Part shown: positions 8,569 to 17,261 of the stretch, piece by piece | How the letters are laid out: each line of letters begins with the position of its first letter | Numbering within the stretch: position 1 is the stretch's first letter | Assembly (NCBI RefSeq): GCF_003814915.1 | Contig: NZ_RKQK01000001.1 | Location: 512,031-576,030, forward strand | Reading direction: 5' to 3' | Source: Pacificibacter maritimus | GTDB taxonomy: Bacteria; Pseudomonadota; Alphaproteobacteria; Rhodobacterales; Rhodobacteraceae | DNA length: 64,000 nt | Notes under the pieces: generated by a model | The model's input: only the letters and a program-made list of their open reading frames with translations | Told to the model about the DNA's origin: nothing | Database searches by the model: none | Position numbers and translations under genes: made by a program

Positions 8569-9452
8569 TAAGCGTCTGATCCCGTGTCAAGCATCTCAGG
8601 GCCACCTGTGATCTTTGCATCGGGAGCGTGGATCACTTTAGCATCTTTGCCCGCATAGTCGATTTGGTTCAAAACGGTGCGGATCACATTCAAGCGGGCG
8701 CGGTACTTATCGTCTGAGCGCACCACGGTCCAAGGCGCGACATCCGTGTGGCTGCGGGCCAGTGTTTCGGTGATCGCATCTGTATATGCGTCCCATTTCG
8801 ACAGGCCTTTGACATCAATGCCAGACAATTTCCATTGCTTTAGCGGATCTTTTTCGCGCGCAAGAAAACGGCGCAACTGTTCTGCGCGTCCCACGTTGAG
8901 CCAGATTTTAAAGACCTGAATACCCTCATCCACCAGCATTTGTTCAAACGCTGGGACTTGGTTGAAGAAATGCGTTCTTTGATCATCGGTGCAAAAGCCA
9001 AAGACTTTTTCGACAACGCCGCGATTATACCAAGAACGATCAAATAAAACGATCTCACCTTTGCTTGGCAAGTGTTTGATATAGCGCTGAAAATACCATT
9101 CTCCAGATTCGCGTCCTGTGGGCTTTGCAAGTGCCACCACACGCGCAGAACGCGGGTTTAGGTTTTCGCGAAACCGCTTGATGGTGCCGCCTTTACCAGC
9201 TGCGTCACGCCCCTCAAAGACCACGACAATGCGTTTACCTGTGGCGGTGACATCATGCAGCATTTTCACCAATTCGCGCTGAATGTCTTTGATTTCGTCT
9301 TCGTAATCAGACTTTTTCATCCAAGTATCATAGGGGTAGCTGTCAGACAGGATGTCTTTTTTATCAGCTTTTTCAATGGCTTTTCGGATGTGTTTTGGGG
9401 CCTCAGTTTCAAAAAACTTCGATATGCCCCCATCAAAGGGTAGATCTGTCAT
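8568..9452 (-). CDS. ppk2: Polyphosphate kinase 2
   Basis: This 294-residue protein is a single-domain PPK2, which transfers phosphate between polyphosphate and nucleoside diphosphates. Walker A is [11 protein letters not shown] (residues 79-89), with the Walker B/DRSWYNR motif from D138 and the lid segment ([15 protein letters not shown]-like) around residues 111-124. Length and motifs fit the class I type that often favours GDP or ADP phosphorylation, but class cannot be fixed by eye. A GAGG ribosome site lies just before the start at 9452. The TetR gene begins on its stop codon. Confidence 0.93.
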   Translation of the reverse strand: MTDLPFDGGISKFFETEAPKHIRKAIEKADKKDILSDSYPYDTWMKKSDYEDEIKDIQRELVKMLHDVTATGKRIVVVFEGRDAAGKGGTIKRFRENLNPRSARVVALAKPTGRESGEWYFQRYIKHLPSKGEIVLFDRSWYNRGVVEKVFGFCTDDQRTHFFNQVPAFEQMLVDEGIQVFKIWLNVGRAEQLRRFLAREKDPLKQWKLSGIDVKGLSKWDAYTDAITETLARSHTDVAPWTVVRSDDKYRARLNVIRTVLNQIDYAGKDAKVIHAPDAKITGGPEMLDTGSDA

Positions 9453-9550
9453 AGCCTGCCTCGCGTTGGTCTTTGGGGCAATATGGGGCGTTTATCGTTG
9501 CTGTGCAATGCGACTGGTCTTTTATCGGTCAGTTTAATCGGGTTTCGCGC

Positions 9551-9637
9551 TTCGTCGAGTGACGCGCGTGCCGCCGCGCTTAGTCGAGTGACGCGCGTGC
9601 CGCCGCACTTAGTCGAGTGACGCGCGTGCCGCCGCGC
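9551..9637 (-). repeat. Three tandem copies of a 29-bp unit spanning a gene's stop codon
   Basis: Three head-to-tail 29-bp units lie at 9609-9637, 9580-9608 and 9551-9579. On the reverse strand each reads as GCGCGGCGGCACGCG followed by CGTCACTCGACTAA. Copies differ at one or two bases, for example TAA becomes GAA in the third. The first copy encodes the last residues (AARASLD) and stop of the alpha/beta-hydrolase gene, so the gene's end has been triplicated in the following intergenic DNA. The unit is GC-rich with an internal ACGCGCGT palindrome, consistent with slippage. Confidence 0.93.
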
Positions 9638-10571
9638 GATGTATCGCTTGTTCCACCTCATCCACTGCAACATGATGCGGCATATGACCAATTCCGCCAA
9701 GTTCGGTCAAACGGTTCACTTGCATCCGATTGTCCAAAGGAATGGCGTGGATCAGATTTGGCACCGTGGTGTCGGCTGTCCCATGCAGGCTTTCCACTGG
9801 AATGCCGATGGTGGGGTAGCGCAGGGCCATTTCGACGATTTGCGGTTTGATCGCGACCCTTTGGCGCGCATTTAATTGCGCTGTTTCTGGACGCAATGAC
9901 ATAAGCGGCTGAAAGGCATCAATATAGCCATCAGGGGCGGATTGCGGTGCAAAAACATCATCAATCTGGCTGGCAATATAGCTTTTGGGCACAAAGGCGC
10001 AGATCAACCAAGCCAAAGCAGGGCCAACCACAGGCGTGGTCATAACGCGGTAGAGCGGTGCTACAGGGCCTTCCCATTCATGCGAGGGGCTTGAGACCAA
10101 AACCAAGGCAGACAGGCTTTCAGGCGCATCCAGCGCCATGCGCAACGCAACAGCGCCACCGTAAGATTGACCCAAGACGATAGGTTTTCGCGCATCAAGC
10201 GCAAAGACAGCTTCGCGGATCGCGCGCGCTTGCGACAGTAAATCTTCGCCATGTTCCAGCATCGGAGAATGGCCAAAACCAGGACGGTCGACAACATAAA
10301 CGCGAAATTCGTCTTCGATCTCAGGCAAAAGCGAGTAGGTCATGTCATAGGTCGACCCAGACATACCGTGGATCAAGATCAAAGGCTGTGCGCGCGCAGG
10401 CCCGTAGGTTTCCACATGCACTGTGGCCCCACCTTTGCCCGTCACCATTTGGCCGCGCATCGGGGCAAGCTTTTCTGCCTGCCTGATCCGTTTGGTGGCG
10501 ATGACACCTGTAACAACCACCAGTAAGATTAGGCCGATGAAAATGCTAAGTACCAATGTTTTTTGCTTCAT
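9609..10571 (-). CDS. Membrane-anchored alpha/beta-hydrolase
   Basis: The start at 10571 gives 320 residues beginning MKQKTLVLS, followed at once by one hydrophobic segment (about residues 7-25) that is a signal anchor. An in-frame start 54 bp upstream would lie deeper inside metA and is less likely. The hydrolase domain has the HGMSGS oxyanion loop, VDRPGFGHS, the nucleophile elbow GQSYGGA, and a late histidine in GGIGHMPHH. Substrate unknown. The gene overlaps the 3' end of metA by 26 bp, so it is probably translated from the metA transcript. Its last codons lie inside the 29-bp tandem repeat. Confidence 0.85.
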   Translation of the reverse strand: MKQKTLVLSIFIGLILLVVVTGVIATKRIRQAEKLAPMRGQMVTGKGGATVHVETYGPARAQPLILIHGMSGSTYDMTYSLLPEIEDEFRVYVVDRPGFGHSPMLEHGEDLLSQARAIREAVFALDARKPIVLGQSYGGAVALRMALDAPESLSALVLVSSPSHEWEGPVAPLYRVMTTPVVGPALAWLICAFVPKSYIASQIDDVFAPQSAPDGYIDAFQPLMSLRPETAQLNARQRVAIKPQIVEMALRYPTIGIPVESLHGTADTTVPNLIHAIPLDNRMQVNRLTELGGIGHMPHHVAVDEVEQAIHRAAARASLD

Positions 10572-11469
10572 AATGAGTGGTTTGGTAGATTTCGTTGATC
10601 CAGTTTCCGTAGAGCAAATGGGCATGTGATCGCCAACGGTTTGGCGGGCGTGCGGTCATATCATCATTGGGGTAATAGTTGCGTGGCAGTAGTATCGGTT
10701 TGCCTGCTTCTTTATCTCGGATCAGTTCACCATGTAGCGTGTCGGTGTCATATTCAAAGTGGTTAAAGATATACAATGCGCGATGTGCGGGATCTTGCAC
10801 CAAACAGGGCCCCGTTTCATCCGAGCCAAGCAAAGGCACAAGATCTGGCTTGGCTTCAATTTCAGACATACGCATTTCAGTCCAGCGGCTCACAGGAATA
10901 TAGCATTCATCTGAAAATCCGCGCAGGTAAGGCGATGCAGGCGCAAGGTTGTTTTGACGAAATAGACCAAAGGCTTTGTCTTTTAGGATGTGTTTTTTTA
11001 CCCCGTGAAAATAGTTGATCATAGCCATCCCGCCCCAGCATACGCCAAAAGTGGAATGCACATGGGTTTGTGTCCAGTCGAAGACCTGTTTTAATTCATC
11101 CCAATAGGTCACATCATCGAAAGGCAGATGTTCAATCGGCGCGCCTGTGATGATCAGCCCGTCAAATTTTTCGCCCGAGGCTTTGACCTCGGCAAACGAA
11201 CGATAGAACTGTTCCATATGTTCGGCTGCGGTGTTTTTGGTTTGATGTTCACTCATGCGGATCAATTGGAAATCGATCTGCAAAGGGGTGGCCCCGATCA
11301 AACGGGCGAATTGGTTTTCCGTTTGGATTTTCTTGGGCATCAAGTTCAGTAAAGCAATCCGCAAGGGGCGGATTTCTTGGGTTTGCGCCCGCCCAAGTCC
11401 CATGACCATAACGCCCTCAGTTGACAAAACGTCAAAGGCGGGGAGTGTTTCTGGCAAGGTAATGGGCAT
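10546..11469 (-). CDS. metA: Homoserine O-acyltransferase, MetA type (predicted acetyl-CoA specific)
   Basis: This 307-residue enzyme activates homoserine for methionine synthesis. The catalytic cysteine is C144 in FGVCWGG, with the partner glutamate in FNHFEYD. Acyl specificity in this fold is tied to one residue: Gly in E. coli MetA for succinyl-CoA, Glu in Bacillus-type proteins for acetyl-CoA. Here the segment reads [10 protein letters not shown], placing Glu113 at that position, so acetyl-CoA is the predicted donor (MetAA). I see no SAM-II or other clear riboswitch in the roughly 100 bp upstream. The membrane hydrolase gene overlaps its end. Confidence 0.93.
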   Translation of the reverse strand: MPITLPETLPAFDVLSTEGVMVMGLGRAQTQEIRPLRIALLNLMPKKIQTENQFARLIGATPLQIDFQLIRMSEHQTKNTAAEHMEQFYRSFAEVKASGEKFDGLIITGAPIEHLPFDDVTYWDELKQVFDWTQTHVHSTFGVCWGGMAMINYFHGVKKHILKDKAFGLFRQNNLAPASPYLRGFSDECYIPVSRWTEMRMSEIEAKPDLVPLLGSDETGPCLVQDPAHRALYIFNHFEYDTDTLHGELIRDKEAGKPILLPRNYYPNDDMTARPPNRWRSHAHLLYGNWINEIYQTTHYEAKNIGT

Positions 11470-11570
11470 TATATCGCGGCTTTCATGGTTTAGGTGATCA
11501 TTAGGCGGTATTACTTAATCTTCGGTGACTTTCGGATCAAGTCTGAGACATGGCGAGGGTCTTGGCTCGA

Positions 11571-12425
11571 CTACCCCAAGGCCTGCGAAATTACATCGCA
11601 AAAGGCCTGTGGTGTTGTGGCTTTGGCGACGTCTTCTGCTCGGATGGTCACCCCCCATTTGTCTGCCATCGCTTGATAGCGGGGTTGGCGATGCGCCAAA
11701 GCGCGCGCATAGGTGTAGCGAATAAAGTCATCAGGATTGACGGCATCAGGTGATATTGATTTTTCAACCAAATACTCATCCCAAATCGCATCCAAAAACG
11801 CAGGTTGATAGGCCATCGGTTTCGGAGCTCGATCAAAGCGGCGTACCAGTTCTTCTGTGTGCTCGTCTGACCCTTTGATCCAGACCAACAGCGCTTGTTG
11901 CGACAGGGGGGTCAAAATCGGATCATTCGGATCGTCTGCATCCACCCATTCGCAAATAGACCCACCAGTGTCGCAGATGAAATGGGGGTAGTTATACAGG
12001 CTTTGGGCGCGGTCTATAAAATGCTCAGTATCCATCAATGCCGCGATTTCTGCGGCGCGAAACTGGTTTTGACGGGCTTTGTACTCTTCGATCGGCAAGC
12101 CGCCTTTGTCTGGATCTCCTGGCTTTCCCAAGAAATGCGACACAGGGGCAAGGTTGTTGAACGAGACATTCGATTTGATGAAAATACTGTCTGACAGCAA
12201 TTGTTCACGCAAAACAGGCACTTTCATGGCCTCAGCTTTCAGATTGTCGTCAATGGCCTCGCCCAAGTGGCGGGTGGCAATCCTGTAGTCGACGGAATAG
12301 TGATACCAGTCACCTGTATCACGCAACATATTGGAAACATGTGTCTTTCCCAGACCCGACATGCCGAAAAGAATGATTTTCTTTTGGCTGTTCTCAGCCC
12401 ATGCTTGCCCTGCTGTCTTACTCAT
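11571..12425 (-). CDS. P-loop ATPase of unknown role
   Basis: The start at 12425 (MSKTAGQAW) is preferred, with GGGACGTGAG as ribosome site; an upstream in-frame ATG at 12533 would run into the neighbouring transporter gene. The 284-residue protein has a Walker A loop (ILFGMSGLGKTH near residues 18-29) and a possible Walker B region around LVWIKGSDEH. No transmembrane segment is seen. I recall similar proteins in Rhodobacterales annotated only as ATPase. It sits between metA and two EamA transporters on the same strand, but nothing in the sequence tells its substrate. Confidence 0.75.
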   Translation of the reverse strand: MSKTAGQAWAENSQKKIILFGMSGLGKTHVSNMLRDTGDWYHYSVDYRIATRHLGEAIDDNLKAEAMKVPVLREQLLSDSIFIKSNVSFNNLAPVSHFLGKPGDPDKGGLPIEEYKARQNQFRAAEIAALMDTEHFIDRAQSLYNYPHFICDTGGSICEWVDADDPNDPILTPLSQQALLVWIKGSDEHTEELVRRFDRAPKPMAYQPAFLDAIWDEYLVEKSISPDAVNPDDFIRYTYARALAHRQPRYQAMADKWGVTIRAEDVAKATTPQAFCDVISQALG

Positions 12426-12495
12426 CTCACGTCCCTTATCTCTCTTGCCTTTGGGTGGCATGGACTGAAGATAAGGGCAAGTGTTTTTGCGGGAT

Positions 12496-13410
12496 CTAAA
12501 AGCGTGCTTTTGCCATGCGCAGCAAGCGCCCATCGATGATCAAAAGCCCACAGGCGATAAAGATAAAGCCGATATATGCGGCCAAGGGCAAAGCCTCGCC
12601 CAGCACAATCGCGCCCAAAACGACAGACACAGGGGCCACCACCAAGGTGCAAAGCGTGGCATTGCCAGACCCTGCTGATTTGATCACCGAGAACAAAATC
12701 AGGTAAGCTAAGCCCGTGGAAATCAAGGATACATAAGCCCATGCGCCCAATGTGGTGGGGGTGAAGCTGGCAAAATCAGGCAGGCCGTGCATGTAAATTG
12801 CCACAGGGATCATCCAGACTGCTGCTCCTGAAATCATGCCCGCTGCTGAAATTTCCAATCTGATCCCCGTTAAATGCATCCGCGCCATCGCGGCCCCGAT
12901 TGCATAGCACAGGCAAGATCCCAATAACGCAAGTTGTCCTGCTGAGGTCAGATCAAAGCTGTGAAAAGCGTCTAGACCGATCACAGTGGCCACACCAAAG
13001 AACCCACATAAAACGCCAACCGCTTTGCGCAAGCCAAGGCGCTCATCTGCAAAGATCAAGGCGGCGACAACAGGGCCCAAAACGGCCGTAAAGGCGTTAA
13101 GAATACCTGCCAAACCTGAGGGAATATATTGCTGCCCCCAAGTGATCAAACCAAAGGGCATGGCCACATTGATCAATCCGATTAACAAAAAGCTGATCCA
13201 AATACGAGCGCCCTTGGGGATTTTAAACCCACGGATAAAGACATAAGCCCACAGCGCCAATGCGCCCCCTGAGACGCGCAGCGCCACCAAGGTTTCCACA
13301 GGCATTTGGCGCAGCATCAGTTCAATTGATAAAAACGACCCGCCCCAAAAAATCCCCATGGTTGCCAGACCAATCCATGCGCTGCGTGTCAGTACTTTTT
13401 GCGGTGCCAT
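12496..13410 (-). CDS. EamA/DMT-superfamily transporter
   Basis: The start at 13410 (MAPQKVL) is chosen, with AAAGGACG just upstream; a longer frame begins at 13491 but adds a non-conserved polar tail. The 304-residue inner-membrane protein has about ten hydrophobic helices in two EamA repeats, the first opening with FWGGSFLSIEL and the second with GALAY-like hydrophobic helices ending in GEALPL. DMT transporters of this type export amino acids or small metabolites. Substrate is unknown. Confidence 0.88.
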   Translation of the reverse strand: MAPQKVLTRSAWIGLATMGIFWGGSFLSIELMLRQMPVETLVALRVSGGALALWAYVFIRGFKIPKGARIWISFLLIGLINVAMPFGLITWGQQYIPSGLAGILNAFTAVLGPVVAALIFADERLGLRKAVGVLCGFFGVATVIGLDAFHSFDLTSAGQLALLGSCLCYAIGAAMARMHLTGIRLEISAAGMISGAAVWMIPVAIYMHGLPDFASFTPTTLGAWAYVSLISTGLAYLILFSVIKSAGSGNATLCTLVVAPVSVVLGAIVLGEALPLAAYIGFIFIACGLLIIDGRLLRMAKARF

Positions 13411-13556
13411 TTTTCGTCCTTTGAAATTCTGTGTGACACTGGCGCGGGGGTGGTGAATTAGCAAACCGAATCTTGTGCGAAGAGTCATCACAAAAACTGA
13501 TGATTCAAATGCATAGACGCGACATACGACAAGGGGATTTTGCGGTTTATGCGTCG

Positions 13557-14450
13557 CTAGCGCGGCAGGCGGTGTCTGGCGCGATTTTCATATAATATAT
13601 TGATATAGTTAGATGAAAAAATAACGAATGCGCCGATAAAGACATAGATATCGATCTGTTCATTGTAGAAAAACATCCCGATGACAGCGATCAAAGGCAA
13701 GCGCATAAAATCAATCGGTGTCACCACAGAGGCGGGGGCCAAAGACAGCGCTTTTGACAGGCAAAAATGAGCGCCAAGACCCGCGAAACACACGGCACAA
13801 ATCCACGGCCAAGCTTGGTCTTGGGGCCAGCGTATTTCACCATCAAATCCCGCACAAATGATCCCCATAACAAGTTGCATCATTGACAGGTAAAACAGGA
13901 TCGAAAGCAAAGTGACATGTGCCGTTTGCGTCAGTTTCTTGGTGAACAAAGCCGAGCCTGCAAAGCCAACCGCACAGGCCAATGCGGCCAGCAATCCGAT
14001 TGATAAACCCGCTGAACCAAATGGGCGCGCCACGATCAAAATACCGATAAAACCGCAGAGAAAGGACACAGCGCGGGCAGGGGTAATGCGTTCGCCAAAT
14101 ACAATCGCGGCCCCCAAGCCAACCAAGATAGGATAGATAAATTCAAGGGCAAAAAGCTGTGCCAATGGAATAAGGGTAAGGGCCAAAAGCCATAGGTTTT
14201 GACCCGCGAAATGAAACAGATTGCGCCCCAAATGCAAATGTAATGCCTTGGGTTCTAGGTCTTTCACCTGACGCGTTGCATAAGCGATGATCACTGTGGT
14301 GATCACGCCAATGGCCGAGCGGTAGGTCATGATTTCAAAGGTATCCAGCCCGTTTGACACTTGACGGCCGGACACAGCCAGAGCCGAAAACCCGAACACC
14401 GCGCCCAGCATCCAAAGGGCGGCACTCAGGGGATTTTGGCCTTGGGTCAT
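13557..14450 (-). CDS. EamA/DMT-superfamily transporter
   Basis: This 297-residue polytopic membrane protein has two EamA repeats (about ten helices). GAVFGFSALAVSGR is near the N-terminus and FGERITPARAVSFLCGFIGILI marks the end of repeat one. Its stop lies 147 bp from the next EamA gene; the two are similar in family but not near-identical copies. It shares a 4-bp overlap with the upstream ABM-domain gene, so they are probably co-translated. Substrate unknown. Confidence 0.88.
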   Translation of the reverse strand: MTQGQNPLSAALWMLGAVFGFSALAVSGRQVSNGLDTFEIMTYRSAIGVITTVIIAYATRQVKDLEPKALHLHLGRNLFHFAGQNLWLLALTLIPLAQLFALEFIYPILVGLGAAIVFGERITPARAVSFLCGFIGILIVARPFGSAGLSIGLLAALACAVGFAGSALFTKKLTQTAHVTLLSILFYLSMMQLVMGIICAGFDGEIRWPQDQAWPWICAVCFAGLGAHFCLSKALSLAPASVVTPIDFMRLPLIAVIGMFFYNEQIDIYVFIGAFVIFSSNYINILYENRARHRLPR

Positions 14451-14725
14451 GCTTGGACCTTTTGAAAATCGCGCGCCATATGGGAGGTCACGCGGCCCCA
14501 GTCCGATGTGCGCGTGCGCTCTTGGTGGGCTTCAAAGGCCGCTTCGGATCGGAAAACTTCGCTGACGTGAAATGTGCGCGGGTCTAGGTCGTCTTGCCAA
14601 AGTTCAAAGGTCAGGCAGCCCGCTTCGGCCTGCGACAAACGGATGTGTTTCGCCATCATCGACAGAACGTCTTCGATTTCGTTTTGCGCACAGCGCATCG
14701 TACCTGTCAGTAGTATTTTTCCCAT
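14447..14725 (-). CDS. Small ABM-domain (quinol monooxygenase-like) protein
   Basis: This 92-residue protein has the length and pattern of the antibiotic-biosynthesis-monooxygenase ferredoxin-like fold: an opening beta strand (ILLTGTMRC), EAGCLTFELWQDDLDPRTFHVSEVF, and FEAHQERTRTSDWGR, where family members carry the helix after the second strand. Such proteins act as cofactor-free quinol monooxygenases or as haem or aldehyde-binding dimers. Its stop overlaps the start of the EamA transporter gene (ATGA), hinting at a shared detoxification or export role. That link is inference. Confidence 0.8.
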   Translation of the reverse strand: MGKILLTGTMRCAQNEIEDVLSMMAKHIRLSQAEAGCLTFELWQDDLDPRTFHVSEVFRSEAAFEAHQERTRTSDWGRVTSHMARDFQKVQA

Positions 14726-14824
14726 GGCATGTTGCTAAGCATCTTAGGGCTTTGCTGCAAATGATTTCATCTTTCAATTTTGCCCATGGGCTGAGCAAAA
14801 TTTCGAAGGATGGCCATGTCATAG

Positions 14825-14856
14825 AAAAGGGCGCCTCGCATTTGAGACGCCCTTTT
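14825..14856. terminator. Rho-independent terminator downstream of guaA
   Basis: The arms GGGCGCCTC (14829-14837) and GAGACGCCC (14844-14852) pair with one G-T type mismatch around a 6-nt loop and are flanked by AAAA and TTTT. Read on the reverse strand the hairpin is followed by TTTTC, matching the end of guaA transcription; it could work in both directions. Confidence 0.85.
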
Positions 14857-14882
14857 ACCTATCAGAAATTGAGACAGAAGCC

Positions 14883-16445
14883 TTATTCCAGCTCGATTGT
14901 TCCTGGTGGTTTTGATGTTAGGTCGTAGAACACGCGGTTCACGCCCTTCACTTCATTGATGATGCGCGTCATCGTTTCGCCCATAAACTCATGCGTAAAC
15001 GGGTATGTATCGGCGGTCATACCGTCGACCGAAGTGACCGCGCGGATGGCGACTGCATAGTCATACGTGCGGCCATCGCCCATCACGCCCACAGTTTTCA
15101 TCGGCAAAATCGCGGCAAAAGCCTGCCAGATTTCATCGTACAATCCGTGCTTGCGGATTTGATCGATATAAACCGCATCAGCCTGCTGCAAAATCGCCAG
15201 TTTTTCGCGGGTGATCTCACCTGGGCAGCGAATCGCAAGACCAGGACCAGGGAAGGGGTGACGCCCGATAAAGCTTTGCGGCAGACCCAGTTCCAGACCC
15301 AGCGCGCGCACTTCGTCTTTGAACAATTCGCGCAAAGGTTCGACCAGTTTCAGACCCATCTTTTCTGGCAAGCCGCCCACATTGTGATGCGATTTGATGG
15401 TCACACTTGGGCCACCAGAGAAGGACACAGATTCGATGACATCAGGGTACAAGGTGCCCTGCGCCAAGAATTCCGCGCCTTCGATTTCATTGGCGTATTT
15501 TTGGAACACATCAATGAAAAGCTTGCCGATGGTTTTGCGTTTCACTTCGGGGTCAGAGACGCCTTCAAGTTCGCCCAAAAACAGATCGGATTCGTCAGCA
15601 TGGATCAGTTTGATATTGTAGTTGTCGCGGAACATTTTCACGACTTCTTCGGCCTCATTGAGGCGCAAAAGCCCGTGATCGACAAAGACACAGGTCAATT
15701 GGTCGCCGATGGCTTCGTGCAAAAGGATCGCAGTGACAGAAGAATCCACACCGCCTGACAGACCACAGATCACCTGTTTGTCGCCAACCTGTTCGCGGAT
15801 TGCCGCAATCGCTTGGTCTTTATAGCCCGCCATGGTCCAGTCGCCTGTAAATCCAGCGATTTTGACGAAGTTCTCATAGAATTTTGCGCCGTTTGGCGTG
15901 TGGTGCACTTCTGGGTGGAATTGCACAGCATAGAAATGACGGCTCGCATCCGCAGTGATTGCATAAGGCGCATTCGGAGATGTGCCGTAAACTTCAAATC
16001 CAGGTGCAATTTGCGAGACGTGATCGCCGTGCGACATCCAGACCTGTTCTTTGTCATTGGCAAACCAACCATCCAAAAGATCAAGTTTATGAGCATTCGG
16101 TGTCACAAAAGCGCGGCCAAATTCGGCTGTGCCATGGCCACTTTGCACCTTGCCGCCAAGCTGTTCCATCATGGTTTGCTGGCCATAGCAGATCCCCAAA
16201 ACAGGCACACCCATTTCGAACACCGATTGCGGTGCGCGGGGTGATCCTTCACGGGTCACGCTGTCAGGGCCACCAGATAAGATAACGGCTTTTGGCGCGA
16301 AATCGGCCAGAAATGCATCCGTTACATTCTGATAGGGGTGAATTTCGCAATAGACGCTAAGTTCACGCAGGCGACGCGCAATAAGCTGCGTCACTTGAGA
16401 ACCAAAGTCTATAATGAGGAGGCGGTCATGGGATATGCTGGTCAT
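14883..16445 (-). CDS. guaA: GMP synthase (glutamine-hydrolysing)
   Basis: This 520-residue enzyme converts XMP to GMP with glutamine and ATP. A class I glutamine amidotransferase domain comes first, with the catalytic cysteine in [12 protein letters not shown] and the His/Glu pair in [10 protein letters not shown]. It is followed by the ATP-pyrophosphatase domain with SGGVDSSV and the GuaA dimerisation domain, ending in the invariant KPPGTIELE-type C-terminus. Length is normal. It is monocistronic by spacing, with 187 bp of non-coding DNA upstream and a terminator downstream. Confidence 0.97.
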   Translation of the reverse strand: MTSISHDRLLIIDFGSQVTQLIARRLRELSVYCEIHPYQNVTDAFLADFAPKAVILSGGPDSVTREGSPRAPQSVFEMGVPVLGICYGQQTMMEQLGGKVQSGHGTAEFGRAFVTPNAHKLDLLDGWFANDKEQVWMSHGDHVSQIAPGFEVYGTSPNAPYAITADASRHFYAVQFHPEVHHTPNGAKFYENFVKIAGFTGDWTMAGYKDQAIAAIREQVGDKQVICGLSGGVDSSVTAILLHEAIGDQLTCVFVDHGLLRLNEAEEVVKMFRDNYNIKLIHADESDLFLGELEGVSDPEVKRKTIGKLFIDVFQKYANEIEGAEFLAQGTLYPDVIESVSFSGGPSVTIKSHHNVGGLPEKMGLKLVEPLRELFKDEVRALGLELGLPQSFIGRHPFPGPGLAIRCPGEITREKLAILQQADAVYIDQIRKHGLYDEIWQAFAAILPMKTVGVMGDGRTYDYAVAIRAVTSVDGMTADTYPFTHEFMGETMTRIINEVKGVNRVFYDLTSKPPGTIELE

Positions 16446-16632
16446 ATCCAGCGTTTAAGACGCTCAGTGGTTTGAGGCAAGATGATTTGATTACTCAAGG
16501 CGCTGTTTTGGCCGAGATTTTGCATTTAGCGCCCCTTGGTCGTGCTTTCCCCGCAAAAAAGACAGGCAGGATGGCACAGATTGAGGGGCGCGATGCGGCG
16601 GTGTTACAGGGAATGTGCTGTGTCTGATCTGT

Positions 16633-16926
16633 CTAGACCGATTGTGGACCACGGGGCAGCAGGCGCGCTTCGGCCATAAGGGCAATCAAGATTTCCACAT
16701 GACGCACGACATTATATGCTGCATCGCCGTTTTTGCGCGTTGTCTCAAAGGCAGCTTCTTTTTCGATCAAATCATCAATCACCTTGCTGCTTTGCAAATT
16801 GGCTGCGCTGCCCATCACACGTTTTAGATCACGCGACCGATTGTAGTCATTTACGCCAAAGCGGGCTGCGCGGATCAATAGGCGTGGGCGACGTAATGTG
16901 GCGAGTAGGGTGTTGATATCAGTCAT
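16633..16926 (-). CDS. Small conserved protein, DUF6477-like
   Basis: This 97-residue protein opens with TLLATLRRPRLLIRAARFG, which I recognise as the DUF6477 family of Rhodobacterales; the family name is from memory. It is basic at the N-terminus, mainly helical, and has no signal peptide or membrane segment. It is divergent from the DUF6456/helix-turn-helix gene across a 335-bp intergenic region, an arrangement I recall as conserved in the group. Function is unknown. Proximity to a DNA-binding protein suggests a regulatory or nucleoid-linked role, but this is inference. Confidence 0.75.
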   Translation of the reverse strand: MTDINTLLATLRRPRLLIRAARFGVNDYNRSRDLKRVMGSAANLQSSKVIDDLIEKEAAFETTRKNGDAAYNVVRHVEILIALMAEARLLPRGPQSV

Positions 16927-17261
16927 AGGTCTCTCCGAGTTTTAAGAGGCGCCGATTGGCGTCATGAGCGGCGATTAGGCCGGATGAAGAGAGATAAGCA
17001 CACCCTAGGGTTGTGTTGCGTATTGTTTCCATTTTGCGAACGGTGGATTCCCGTAACCTTTAAGAATTGTGGCGAAATCTGGGCTTAGCCGCGGCAAATT
17101 CGCGTCAATTAACGTTTGAGTAACCAAAACAACCCAAGATTGTATCTAGAATCGAAACAACAATTACTTTTAAGGGCTATTGTTTCCATAGCGTAGGTAT
17201 TCTGGAGCAATACTTATTCAATTTTGGAAACAATGGCTGCGGGGTTTGAAAGGAAAAAATC
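16927..17261. promoter_or_regulatory. 335-bp divergent intergenic region with repeated TATTGTTTCCAT motif and CtrA-like site
   Basis: No gene is seen here. The 12-mer TATTGTTTCCAT occurs at 17021-17032 and 17178-17189, and its inverted core TGGAAACAAT at 17225-17234, 27 bp before the plus-strand start. A CtrA-like sequence TTAA-N7-GTAA lies at 17109-17123, one mismatch from TTAA-N7-TTAA. The three motif copies suggest a binding site for an unidentified regulator, possibly the DUF6456 protein itself. Confidence 0.55.

Noticed and set aside
9551-9637. Possible CRISPR array from three 29-bp repeats
   Set aside because: Units are directly adjacent with no spacers and include a gene's stop codon; this is a tandem duplication.
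11470-11570. SAM-type riboswitch upstream of metA
   Set aside because: The roughly 100-bp leader lacks the conserved SAM-II pseudoknot sequences that I can recognise, so no call was made.
12496-14450. Recent tandem duplication of the two EamA transporter genes
   Set aside because: They share family and strand, but their protein sequences are clearly divergent, so a recent duplication is not supported.
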